The notes beneath the pieces were generated by a model. It made no database searches. It was not told where the DNA came from and was given only the letters and a program-made list of their open reading frames with translations. From NCBI GenBank assembly GCA_937900415.1, contig CALCEY010000006.1, positions 1 through 9,856 on the forward strand: DNA of 9,856 nt. The letters are read 5' to 3'. The translations under genes were made by a program, and so were the position numbers. This DNA comes from an uncultured Clostridia bacterium. Lineage in GTDB: Bacteria > Bacillota > Clostridia > Peptostreptococcales > Anaerovoracaceae. Positions within the stretch are counted from its first letter, which is position 1. Each line of letters starts with the position of its first letter. Below, one piece after another: positions 1 to 6,554 of this stretch.

Positions 1-578
1 GCCGCAAGGAGCGGGTGTACGAGCTGCTGGAGATGGTGGGCCTCAACCGCGAACACGCCAACCGTTTCCCCCACGAGTTCTCTGGCGGCCAGCGGCAGCG
101 TATCGGCATTGCCCGCGCCTTGGCCATCGAGCCGGAATTCATCGTGTGCGACGAGCCGGTATCCGCCCTTGACGTGTCCATTCAGGCGCAGGTATTAAAC
201 CTCCTTAAGGAATTGCAGAACGAATACGGCATAGCTTATCTTTTTATTACGCATGACCTTTCAGTGGTAAATCATTTTTCTGATGATATAGCCGTCATGT
301 ATCTGGGACAAATTATTGAAAAGGCGCCGGCAAGAGAGCTGTTTAACAATCCCGTTCACCCTTATACCAAGGCGCTGCTTTCGGCAATCCCTATTCCGGA
401 CGTGGACGCAGTTGTTGAACAGATACCACTTAAGGGAGAGATTTCTTCGCCGATAAATATGAAGCCGGACTGCCATTTTGCCGCACGCTGCCCGTATGCT
501 ACTGAAGAATGTCACGCAAGCACTCCTGCTCTGGCAGACAGAGGCGGCGAGCATTTCGTAGCGTGTCATATCTTCTAA
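1..578 (+). CDS. oppF: Oligopeptide ABC transporter ATP-binding protein (OppF/DppF type), 5' partial
   Basis: This is the C-terminal part (191 codons, reading from base 3) of a peptide-importer ATPase that would energise uptake of di- or oligopeptides at the inner face of the membrane. Visible motifs are the ABC signature SGGQRQR (about nt 81-101), Walker B FIVCDEP followed by the D-loop SALD, and the H-loop FITHD. The oligo_HPY tail follows, with HPYTKALLSA and a late cysteine set (CHFAARCP, EEC, ACHIF). Walker A and the Q-loop lie upstream of the window, so roughly 120-140 residues are missing compared with the usual 310-330. The wording DEPVSALDVSIQAQV is typical of the F rather than the D subunit. 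The GTG at 15 is internal, not the real start. GC content falls abruptly around base 185. A terminator follows, so this is probably the last gene of an opp/dpp operon. Confidence 0.93.
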   Translation, partial: RKERVYELLEMVGLNREHANRFPHEFSGGQRQRIGIARALAIEPEFIVCDEPVSALDVSIQAQVLNLLKELQNEYGIAYLFITHDLSVVNHFSDDIAVMYLGQIIEKAPARELFNNPVHPYTKALLSAIPIPDVDAVVEQIPLKGEISSPINMKPDCHFAARCPYATEECHASTPALADRGGEHFVACHIF

Positions 579-624
579 AAAGCAGTTCAAAGGTATTGTT
601 GTTTTCTGCTTGAGTGCAAATTAA

Positions 625-657
625 GCCATCTCGACTTAAAGAGATGGCCGTTTTATT
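625..657 (+). terminator. Rho-independent terminator after the opp gene
   Basis: A perfect 8-bp stem, GCCATCTC (625-632) with GAGATGGC (641-648), encloses an 8-base loop and is followed by CG and a T-rich run (651-659). It lies 46 bases after the OppF stop and should end the upstream transcript. It also insulates the gyrase operon. Confidence 0.85.
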
Positions 658-665
658 TTAAAAGT

Positions 666-860
666 ATGATGACGTCGTATATTAAAACTGTCATTAAAGC
701 CGCATTTAAAGCTGTGTATAAATCTGCCGTTAAAATTGCTGCTAAGGCTGTATCTGTTTCGCGGCATAAGCGGGCACACAACGACATCTTTCAACAAGGG
801 TATATATGTATGCTGTTTTTAAGGCTGTTCTGGCTCGAAAATAACGTTTTTAACGGATAA
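666..860 (+). CDS. Doubtful small ORF, 64 aa, lysine-rich amphipathic repeat peptide
   Basis: I do not recognise this protein and cannot be sure it is a gene. It starts with tandem Met codons just after the terminator T-run and has no convincing Shine-Dalgarno sequence. Residues 6-29 consist of six four-residue units of the pattern hydrophobic-Lys-small-small (IKTV, IKAA, FKAV, YKSA, VKIA, AKAV). They are followed by a basic stretch (SRHKR) and a hydrophobic end (CMLFLRLFW). All six second positions are Lys, while the first varies among I, F, Y, V and A, which would suit a cationic amphipathic helix. The same frame is open from the OppF stop at 576-578 onward, with no other start codon that I can support. 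It could be a peptide gene, a decayed gene end, or chance translation of a tandem repeat. Confidence 0.25.
   Translation: MMTSYIKTVIKAAFKAVYKSAVKIAAKAVSVSRHKRAHNDIFQQGYICMLFLRLFWLENNVFNG
681..752 (+). repeat. Degenerate 12-bp tandem repeat, six units
   Basis: Six consecutive 12-base units (start positions 681, 693, 705, 717, 729, 741) follow a loose consensus RTTAAARCTGYV, for example ATTAAAACTGTC, ATTAAAGCCGCA and TTTAAAGCTGTG. The AAA/AAG at unit positions 4-6 is kept in all six. The 12-base length keeps the reading frame of the weak ORF that contains it. Confidence 0.8.
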
Positions 861-901
861 AAACAAAAAAAGAATAAAATTCTTCAAAATATATTTTTTT
901 A

Positions 902-930
902 TAGAAAAACCCCTTCAAATATGATATACT
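902..930 (+). promoter_or_regulatory. SigA-type promoter with extended -10, gyrB operon
   Basis: The -10 element TATACT (925-930) is preceded by TG at 922-923, giving an extended -10 (TGnTATACT). At a 17-base spacing, TAGAAA (902-907) matches 4 of 6 positions of the -35 consensus TTGACA. The surroundings are very A/T rich. Transcription would start near 937, leaving a short leader of under 30 bases before the start at 965. This is a visual match only. Confidence 0.65.
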
Positions 931-953
931 AATATAATTAAATATTATGAAAA

Positions 954-960
954 AAGGTGA
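954..960 (+). promoter_or_regulatory. Ribosome binding site that decides the gyrB start
   Basis: AAGGTGA (954-960) lies 5 bases (counted from its last G) upstream of the ATG at 965 and is close to the ideal AAGGAGG. The in-frame ATG at 947 has only A/T-rich sequence before it and itself precedes this site, so 965 is the better start. Confidence 0.75.
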
Positions 961-964
961 AAAA

Positions 965-2890
965 ATGAGTTTATTGGAAGAAAAGACCAATGGGCAGTAT
1001 GACGCCGCCCAAATACAGGTCTTGGAGGGTCTTGAAGCCGTAAGAAAAAGGCCCGGAATGTATATAGGAAGTACGGGAGCAAGAGGACTTCACCACCTGG
1101 TATACGAAATTGTGGATAACAGTGTGGACGAAGCTCTTGCAGGTTTTTGCAAAACCATACAAGTTACCATATGTAAGGACAACTCCATAATGGTCGAGGA
1201 CGACGGAAGAGGAATGCCTGTGGATAAGCATCCGAAAATGGGAATTCCAGCCGTCGAGGTTATTCATACAATTCTTCACGCCGGAGGAAAATTCGGCGGC
1301 GGAGGATATAAGGTTTCCGGAGGTCTCCACGGTGTAGGAGCCTCAGTAGTAAACGCTCTTTCCACCCATATGGAGGTTGAGATAAAGAGAAACGGCAATA
1401 TATACAAGCAGTGTTATGAAAAAGGAAAGACGGTAACTCCGCTTGAAATAGTAGGACAATCAAAAAAGACCGGTTCCAAGACCACCTTCTGGCCGGATCC
1501 GGAGATATTTGAAACCACCGTTTACGACTACAATACTCTTCAGCACAGGCTTCGCGAGATGGCCTTTCTCAATAAGGGAATAAAAATAATTTTCAAGGAC
1601 GAACGCGAAGGCCAGAAAAAAAGCGAGACCTTCCATTACGAGGGCGGAATCAAGGAATTCGTAAAATTCCAGAACGAAAACAAGGAGCCAATCCATCCTG
1701 ACATAATATATTTTGAGGTGGTTAAGGAAAACTGCGAAGTCGAAGTAGCAATGCAGTACACAGACAGCTACAGCGAGCTGGTTTTGGGATACGCCAACAA
1801 TATAAACACCACCGACGGCGGTACTCATATAGTGGGCTTTAAGAGCGCGCTTACCAGAATTTTCAATGATTATGGCAAGAGGGCCAAGATTCTGAAGGAA
1901 AGCGATGATTCACTGAGCGGAGAAGACGTAAGAGAAGGCCTTACCGCTATAGTTTCAGTTAAATTAGCCGAGCCTCAGTTTGAGGGACAGACGAAAGCAA
2001 AGCTGGGAAATCCGGATATGAGAGGCTTCGTAGAGACCTCGACCAACGAGCATCTTACTGCTTTCCTTGAGGAAAATCCGGCTCAGGCAAAGATAATACT
2101 TGAAAAATGTATCAAAGCTTGCCGTGCGAGGGAAGCTGCCAGAAAAGCCAGAGACATGACAAGGAGAAAGGGGGCTCTCGAAAGCTTTTCTCTTCCGGGA
2201 AAGCTGGCCGACTGTTCAGATAAAGACCCTTCTCAGTGCGAAATTTTCCTTGTCGAGGGAGATTCCGCCGGGGGCAGCGCCAAGGACGGAAGAGACAGAA
2301 AGCGTCAGGCAATACTTCCTCTCAGAGGTAAAATATTAAACGTCGAAAAAGCAAGGCTTGACAGAATTCTCGGCTCGGACGAGATAAAGAACATGATAAC
2401 GGCTTTCGGCTGCGGCATAGGAGACGATTTTAACGTCGATAAGCTGAGATACCATAAGATAATAATAATGACAGATGCCGACGTTGACGGAGCACACATA
2501 AGAACATTGTTGCTTACGTTCTTCTACAGATACATGAGACCTCTGATTGAAGGAGGCTATGTTTATGCTGCCCAGCCGCCTCTTTACCAGGTGAAAAAAG
2601 GCAAGGATGTATACTATACCTACAGCGAAGAAGAACAGGCCAAGCTTATGAAGACTCTTGAGGAAAAAGCGGGAAAAGCCGACATTCAGCGTTACAAGGG
2701 TCTCGGAGAGATGGATGCTGAGCAGCTTTGGGATACCACCATGGATTATGAACACAGAACTCTAATACAGATAACCATAGAAGACAGTGCAGAGGCTGAC
2801 CAGACTTTCTCCATTCTTATGGGAGACAAGGTTCCTCCACGCAAAAAATTTATAGAAGAAAATGCGGTTTATGCTACGCTGGATATTTAG
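965..2890 (+). CDS. gyrB: DNA gyrase subunit B
   Basis: This is the ATPase subunit of DNA gyrase. With GyrA it forms the A2B2 enzyme that introduces negative supercoils using ATP. From Met965 it is 641 aa, the usual Gram-positive length, without the ~170-residue insert of enterobacterial GyrB. The N-terminal GHKL ATPase domain shows the catalytic E48 and N52 (EIVDNSVDEA), DDGRGMP (79-85), GGLHGVGASVVNAL (119-132) and the QTK-loop lysine (QTKAKLGNPD). The TOPRIM domain shows EGDSAGG and TDADVDGAH (metal-binding acidic residues). The tail has QRYKGLGEMDAEQLWDTTMD, which contacts GyrA. The arginine equivalent to E. coli R136, the coumarin-contacting residue, is kept at R142. About 25 of 31 Arg codons are AGA/AGG. 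An in-frame ATG at 947 would add six residues but lacks an SD. gyrA follows after 19 bases. recF and dnaN are not upstream; an opp gene is. Confidence 0.98.
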   Translation: MSLLEEKTNGQYDAAQIQVLEGLEAVRKRPGMYIGSTGARGLHHLVYEIVDNSVDEALAGFCKTIQVTICKDNSIMVEDDGRGMPVDKHPKMGIPAVEVIHTILHAGGKFGGGGYKVSGGLHGVGASVVNALSTHMEVEIKRNGNIYKQCYEKGKTVTPLEIVGQSKKTGSKTTFWPDPEIFETTVYDYNTLQHRLREMAFLNKGIKIIFKDEREGQKKSETFHYEGGIKEFVKFQNENKEPIHPDIIYFEVVKENCEVEVAMQYTDSYSELVLGYANNINTTDGGTHIVGFKSALTRIFNDYGKRAKILKESDDSLSGEDVREGLTAIVSVKLAEPQFEGQTKAKLGNPDMRGFVETSTNEHLTAFLEENPAQAKIILEKCIKACRAREAARKARDMTRRKGALESFSLPGKLADCSDKDPSQCEIFLVEGDSAGGSAKDGRDRKRQAILPLRGKILNVEKARLDRILGSDEIKNMITAFGCGIGDDFNVDKLRYHKIIIMTDADVDGAHIRTLLLTFFYRYMRPLIEGGYVYAAQPPLYQVKKGKDVYYTYSEEEQAKLMKTLEEKAGKADIQRYKGLGEMDAEQLWDTTMDYEHRTLIQITIEDSAEADQTFSILMGDKVPPRKKFIEENAVYATLDI

Positions 2891-2909
2891 GGAAAGGAGG
2901 GCGATGTAA

Positions 2910-5402
2910 ATGGCAACATTTTTAGAAGATCAAAAGCTTATACAGCATGAAATAAACAAGGAGATGAAAGACTCCTATATCGACTACGCCATGAGTGTAA
3001 TTGTCGGACGTGCCCTTCCTGACGTAAGAGACGGACTTAAACCGGTACACAGAAGGATACTTTACGGAATGAGCGGTCTCGGCGTTACTCCCGATAAGCC
3101 TCATAAAAAGTCGGCTCGTATCGTCGGTGAAGTAATGGGTAAATATCACCCTCACGGAGACTCTTCCATATACGATGCAATGGTAAGACTGGCGCAGCCT
3201 TTCAATATAAGATATACCCTCGTCGACGGTCACGGCAACTTCGGCTCAGTAGATGGAGACGGCGCAGCCGCCATGCGTTATACGGAAGCAAGAATGACGC
3301 CGCTGGCTCTTCAGATGCTTCGCGACATAGATAAAGAAACAGTAAACTTTTCACCGAACTTCGACGGAGAAGAAAAAGAACCGGACGTTCTTCCGTCGAG
3401 ATTTCCAAATCTTCTTGTAAACGGCTCAAACGGTATTGCCGTAGGCATGGCAACCTCCATACCTCCTCACAATCTTTGCGAGGTAATAGACGCAGCTGTC
3501 AAGGTGATTGACGAACCGGAAGCCACCGTTGAAGATCTGATAAAGATAGTAAAAGGGCCGGACTTCCCTACCGGAGCAATGATAATGGGCAAGGCTCCTA
3601 TGAGAGAAGCTTACCGCACCGGACAGGGTAAAGTGATAGTAAGAGCCGTAGCGGAAATAGAAGAAGCAAACCACGGCAAACAACAGATCATAGTTACAGA
3701 AATCCCTTACCAGGTCAACAAAGCCAGACTTATAGAGAAGATAGCCGACCTTGTAAGAGATAAGAGAATAGAAGGAATCACAGGGATCCGTGACGAGTCC
3801 AACCGAAAAGGAATGAGAATCGTTATCGAGCTTAAGCGAGATACCAACGCCAATATCGTTCTCAATAGGCTCTATAAGCACACTCAGATGCAGGAAAGCA
3901 TTTCAATGATAATGCTGGCTCTGGTCGACGGCCGTCCAAAGATTTTAAATCTTTATGAGATAATCAGCGAATATCTCAAGCATCAGAAAGAAGTTGTCAC
4001 CAGGAGAACCATCTTCGACAAGAAAAAGGCCGAAGCGAGGGCTCATATACTGGAAGGCTATCTGATAGCTTTAGATAATATAGACGAGATAATAAAGATA
4101 ATCAGAAACAGCTATAACGACGCCAAGGAAAAGCTGATGGACAGATTCAAGCTTTCTGAGATTCAGGCTCAGGCTATCCTGGACATGCAGCTGCGCAGAT
4201 TGCAGGGTCTGGAGAAAGAGAAGATTCAAAACGAGTATAACGAGCTTTTGAAGAGAATCGCTTACTATGCGGAGCTTCTTGCCGATGAGCACAAGCTGAT
4301 GGGCGTAGTTAAAGAAGAGCTTATCGAAATCAAGGAAAAATGGGGAGATAAGAGAAAGACTAAGATAATGGCCGCCGCCGAAGAATTAGAGGAGGAGGAT
4401 CTTATCGAAGAGCAGAATGTCTGCATAACGCTCACTCATCTGGGATATATCAAGAGAGTTCCGGCTGATACTTACAGAGCGCAGAGAAGAGGCGGAAAGG
4501 GAATTACCGGCATAACGACTCGTGAAAACGATTTCGTCAAGAATATGATAATGACCTCGACCCACGATCACCTGCTTTTCTTTACAAATACCGGAAAAGC
4601 TCACAGAATCAAAGCGTATGAAATTCCGGAGGCAGCAAGAACCGCGAAAGGAACTCCTGCCGTCAACTTCCTTAACCTCATGCAGAAAGAGAGGATTACG
4701 GCCGTAATTCCTATAAAGGAATTTGCAGAGGATAAATTCCTTATCGGAGTTACCAAGGACGGAACCATCAAAAAGACAGCTCTTTCCAACTTCAACACCA
4801 ACAGGAAAACCGGCTTGATTGCGATGAATCTCAAGGAGGGTGACGAGCTTATAGGAATCAAGCAGACTACGGGAAGCAACAAGGTAATAATCGTCACCAA
4901 GCACGGAAAATGTATCTCCTTCTCTGAAGAAGACGTCAGACCTATGGGAAGAATTGCCGGAGGCGTGAGAGCCATAAAGCTGGAAAAGGATGACGAGGTA
5001 GTCGCCATGGAGCTTGTCGAGCCGGGGCAGGAGCTTTTAGTCGTAACACAAAAAGGCTTCGGTAAGAGAACAAAGGTTGAAGAATACAAAACTCAGGTCA
5101 GAGGAGGAAAAGGTCTGCTGACTTACGATAAGGCAAAATTCAAGAAAACGGGAGAATTGGTAGGCGCTATGGTCGTAGACGATGACGACGACATTATGCT
5201 TATAAATTCCGACGGAATAATTATAAGGATGCAGGCAGGCGAGGTTTCGCGCCTCGGAAGAGCTACCCAGGGCGTCAAGATTATGAGCGTTACGGGAGAC
5301 GCCAACATAATCGCTTTAGCTAAAGTGGCTCGTGAAGAAGAGCTTGAGGAAGAAGATAAAAAAGAAGCGAAAAAGGAAGATGGAGAACAGCTTTCGCTGT
5401 AG
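2910..5402 (+). CDS. gyrA: DNA gyrase subunit A
   Basis: This is the breakage-reunion subunit of DNA gyrase, 830 aa, normal for Gram-positive bacteria. The winged-helix/tower part contains the quinolone-resistance region HPHGDSSIYDAMV, with Ser85 and Asp89 at the positions of E. coli S83 and D87, so no classic resistance change is visible. The active-site tyrosine is Y124 in AAAMRYTEARM. The C-terminal beta-pinwheel carries the GyrA box QRRGGKGI, the hallmark that separates gyrase from ParC, and later GyrA-box-like blade repeats such as QVRGGKGL. The protein ends in an acidic/lysine tail (EEELEEEDKKEAKKEDGEQ). The start at 2910 has a strong AAAGGAGG (2893-2900) at 9 bases. It is co-oriented with gyrB and followed after 22 bases by the anti-sigma gene, so it probably shares a transcript with both. 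Confidence 0.98.
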   Translation: MATFLEDQKLIQHEINKEMKDSYIDYAMSVIVGRALPDVRDGLKPVHRRILYGMSGLGVTPDKPHKKSARIVGEVMGKYHPHGDSSIYDAMVRLAQPFNIRYTLVDGHGNFGSVDGDGAAAMRYTEARMTPLALQMLRDIDKETVNFSPNFDGEEKEPDVLPSRFPNLLVNGSNGIAVGMATSIPPHNLCEVIDAAVKVIDEPEATVEDLIKIVKGPDFPTGAMIMGKAPMREAYRTGQGKVIVRAVAEIEEANHGKQQIIVTEIPYQVNKARLIEKIADLVRDKRIEGITGIRDESNRKGMRIVIELKRDTNANIVLNRLYKHTQMQESISMIMLALVDGRPKILNLYEIISEYLKHQKEVVTRRTIFDKKKAEARAHILEGYLIALDNIDEIIKIIRNSYNDAKEKLMDRFKLSEIQAQAILDMQLRRLQGLEKEKIQNEYNELLKRIAYYAELLADEHKLMGVVKEELIEIKEKWGDKRKTKIMAAAEELEEEDLIEEQNVCITLTHLGYIKRVPADTYRAQRRGGKGITGITTRENDFVKNMIMTSTHDHLLFFTNTGKAHRIKAYEIPEAARTAKGTPAVNFLNLMQKERITAVIPIKEFAEDKFLIGVTKDGTIKKTALSNFNTNRKTGLIAMNLKEGDELIGIKQTTGSNKVIIVTKHGKCISFSEEDVRPMGRIAGGVRAIKLEKDDEVVAMELVEPGQELLVVTQKGFGKRTKVEEYKTQVRGGKGLLTYDKAKFKKTGELVGAMVVDDDDDIMLINSDGIIIRMQAGEVSRLGRATQGVKIMSVTGDANIIALAKVAREEELEEEDKKEAKKEDGEQLSL

Positions 5403-5424
5403 CATTTAAAAGGAGGCGTTATAA

Positions 5425-5826
5425 ATGACAGACAAGCTGACATTTATCATTCCGGGCAAGCCTGAATATATAACTATGGTACGTCTTGCAATCGGTTCCG
5501 TTGCCAATACGGCGGGATTCAACATAGACGAGATAGACGATATAAAGACGGCTGTCGCTGAAGCATGCAGAAATATAAGCTGTCACGGTTCGGAGGGCTT
5601 TGCTGAAAAATATCAGGTGGAATGTCTTGTAGATAATGGGAAGCTTGAAATTTCAGTAGAGGACATGAGTTCTGACCATAAAATCAAAAAGGTTAAAAAG
5701 CCTTGCCTGGATTGCCCCAACGAGGGCAATCTGGGAGTGTTTGTGATACAGTCCCTTATGACAAGGGTAGAGATCATAGACAATACTCAGGGCAAGAAGA
5801 CCATTAAAATGGTAAAGGAAAAATAA
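5425..5826 (+). CDS. rsbW: RsbW-like anti-sigma factor (HATPase_c_2, serine kinase family)
   Basis: This is a 133-aa cytoplasmic protein of the RsbW/SpoIIAB family. Members hold a SigB/SigF-type sigma factor inactive and are released through an anti-anti-sigma partner that they can phosphorylate. The N-terminus (IPGKPEYITMVRLAIGSVA) and the N-box EACRN, with E46 and N50 at the canonical spacing, fit the family well. Two ATP-site motifs are altered: the G1 box reads EDMSSD (80-84 region) without the expected D-x-G glycine, and the G2 box reads EGNLGV (100-105) where RsbW has GGLGL. The lid region contains PCLDCP (C94, C97), which could bind metal or form a disulfide; this is inference. SD AAAAGGAGG (5408-5416) sits 8 bases before the ATG. 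The stop overlaps the sigma-factor start by one base (TAATG), so the two are probably translationally coupled. No rsbV gene precedes it. Confidence 0.88.
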   Translation: MTDKLTFIIPGKPEYITMVRLAIGSVANTAGFNIDEIDDIKTAVAEACRNISCHGSEGFAEKYQVECLVDNGKLEISVEDMSSDHKIKKVKKPCLDCPNEGNLGVFVIQSLMTRVEIIDNTQGKKTIKMVKEK

Positions 5827-6554
5827 TGAGTTCAGAATTATTCGACCAGTACGTAAAACACCCTACAATACAGGTTAGAAATAAGATCGTTGAAGAAAAT
5901 TTGTACATGGTTGATATCCTGATAAGAAAGTATTTGGGAAAAGGTGTAGATTACGACGATCTCTATCAAGTTGGAGCGCTTGCATTAGTTTCGGCAGTTG
6001 AACGCTTTGATCCGTCAAAGGGCTTTGAGTTCAAGAGCTTTGCTACGCCCACAATTCTCGGAGAAATAAAAAAGTATTTCCGCGATAAGCAATGGAGCCT
6101 AAAGGTTCCGCGGCGCCTCAAGGAGATAACCTCTAAAGTGTATGAGGTTAAGGGGGAGCTCAGTGCCAGTCTCGGAAGAACGCCCAGCATAGATGAGATT
6201 TCGGAGGTGACGGGATTTTCCGGAGAACAGATAATGCAGGCTATGGAGAGTTCTAAGGCATACGGAACATATTCTCTTGAAAGCTCAGGAGCTACCGATG
6301 AGAACGAGGACAATCCTCTTGAACAGTACATAGGCTTTGAAGATTACGGATATGAAAGGGTCGAATTAAACGAGATAATTTCTAAGGTTCTTTCAAGCTT
6401 CAGCGAAACCTATAGATACATATTTAAGGAAAGATTTATTGAAAATAAATCGCAGGCGGCAATAGCTAAAGAGCTGGGAGTTTCCCAGATGACTATTTCA
6501 CGTGCTGAAAAGAGCATAATCGAACAGTTTAAGAAAGAAGGCAATTTGAAATGA
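5826..6554 (+). CDS. sigB: RNA polymerase sigma factor, SigB/SigF/SigG subfamily
   Basis: This is a 242-aa group 3 sigma factor of the type that directs RNA polymerase to general stress (SigB) or sporulation (SigF/SigG) promoters. Region 2 spans about residues 25-92, with DLYQVGALALVSAVERFDP (core binding and -10 melting) and FATPTILGEIKKYFRDK. PRRLKE follows, then region 3 (PSIDEISEVTG). Region 4 carries the -35 binding helix-turn-helix, about 210-229 (QAAIAKELGVSQMTISRAEK). Segments such as YERVE and NKSQ resemble Bacillus SigB more than SigF, and the place directly behind gyrA also points to SigB. SD AAAGGA (5814-5819) lies inside the end of the rsbW-like gene, 6 bases before the start. 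The stop overlaps trpS by 4 bases (ATGA). I do not see a SigB-type promoter upstream of rsbW, so autoregulation cannot be claimed. Confidence 0.9.
   Translation: MSSELFDQYVKHPTIQVRNKIVEENLYMVDILIRKYLGKGVDYDDLYQVGALALVSAVERFDPSKGFEFKSFATPTILGEIKKYFRDKQWSLKVPRRLKEITSKVYEVKGELSASLGRTPSIDEISEVTGFSGEQIMQAMESSKAYGTYSLESSGATDENEDNPLEQYIGFEDYGYERVELNEIISKVLSSFSETYRYIFKERFIENKSQAAIAKELGVSQMTISRAEKSIIEQFKKEGNLK

Noticed and set aside
580..611. Stem AAGCAG/CTGCTT as a second terminator
   Set aside because: Only 6 bp with a 20-base loop and no T-run after it; the hairpin at 625-648 is far stronger.
579..665. Read-through extension of OppF into the repeat ORF, since the frame is shared and open to 860
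   Set aside because: The OppF tail (ending ACHIF) is complete at the TAA, and the terminator lies in between; the shared frame is probably chance.
861..964. Leader riboswitch or attenuator before gyrB
   Set aside because: The predicted leader is under 30 bases and the region is simple A/T-rich sequence with no convincing hairpin.
1370..1420. Possible loss of the coumarin-contacting arginine in GyrB (Lys in the YKQ segment)
   Set aside because: Counting residues against E. coli GyrB as I remember it, R136 corresponds to the Arg in KRNG (R142 here), which is kept. The Lys replaces E. coli R142, not R136.
3150..3200. Quinolone-resistance substitution in GyrA
   Set aside because: The region reads GDSSIYD, so the serine and acidic residue at the key positions are present; no classic resistance change is seen.
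4386..5089. Long minus-strand ORFs opposite gyrA (and similar ones opposite gyrB, sigB and trpS)
   Set aside because: They mirror highly conserved + strand genes, show no recognisable domains and lack supported starts. They are antisense shadows.
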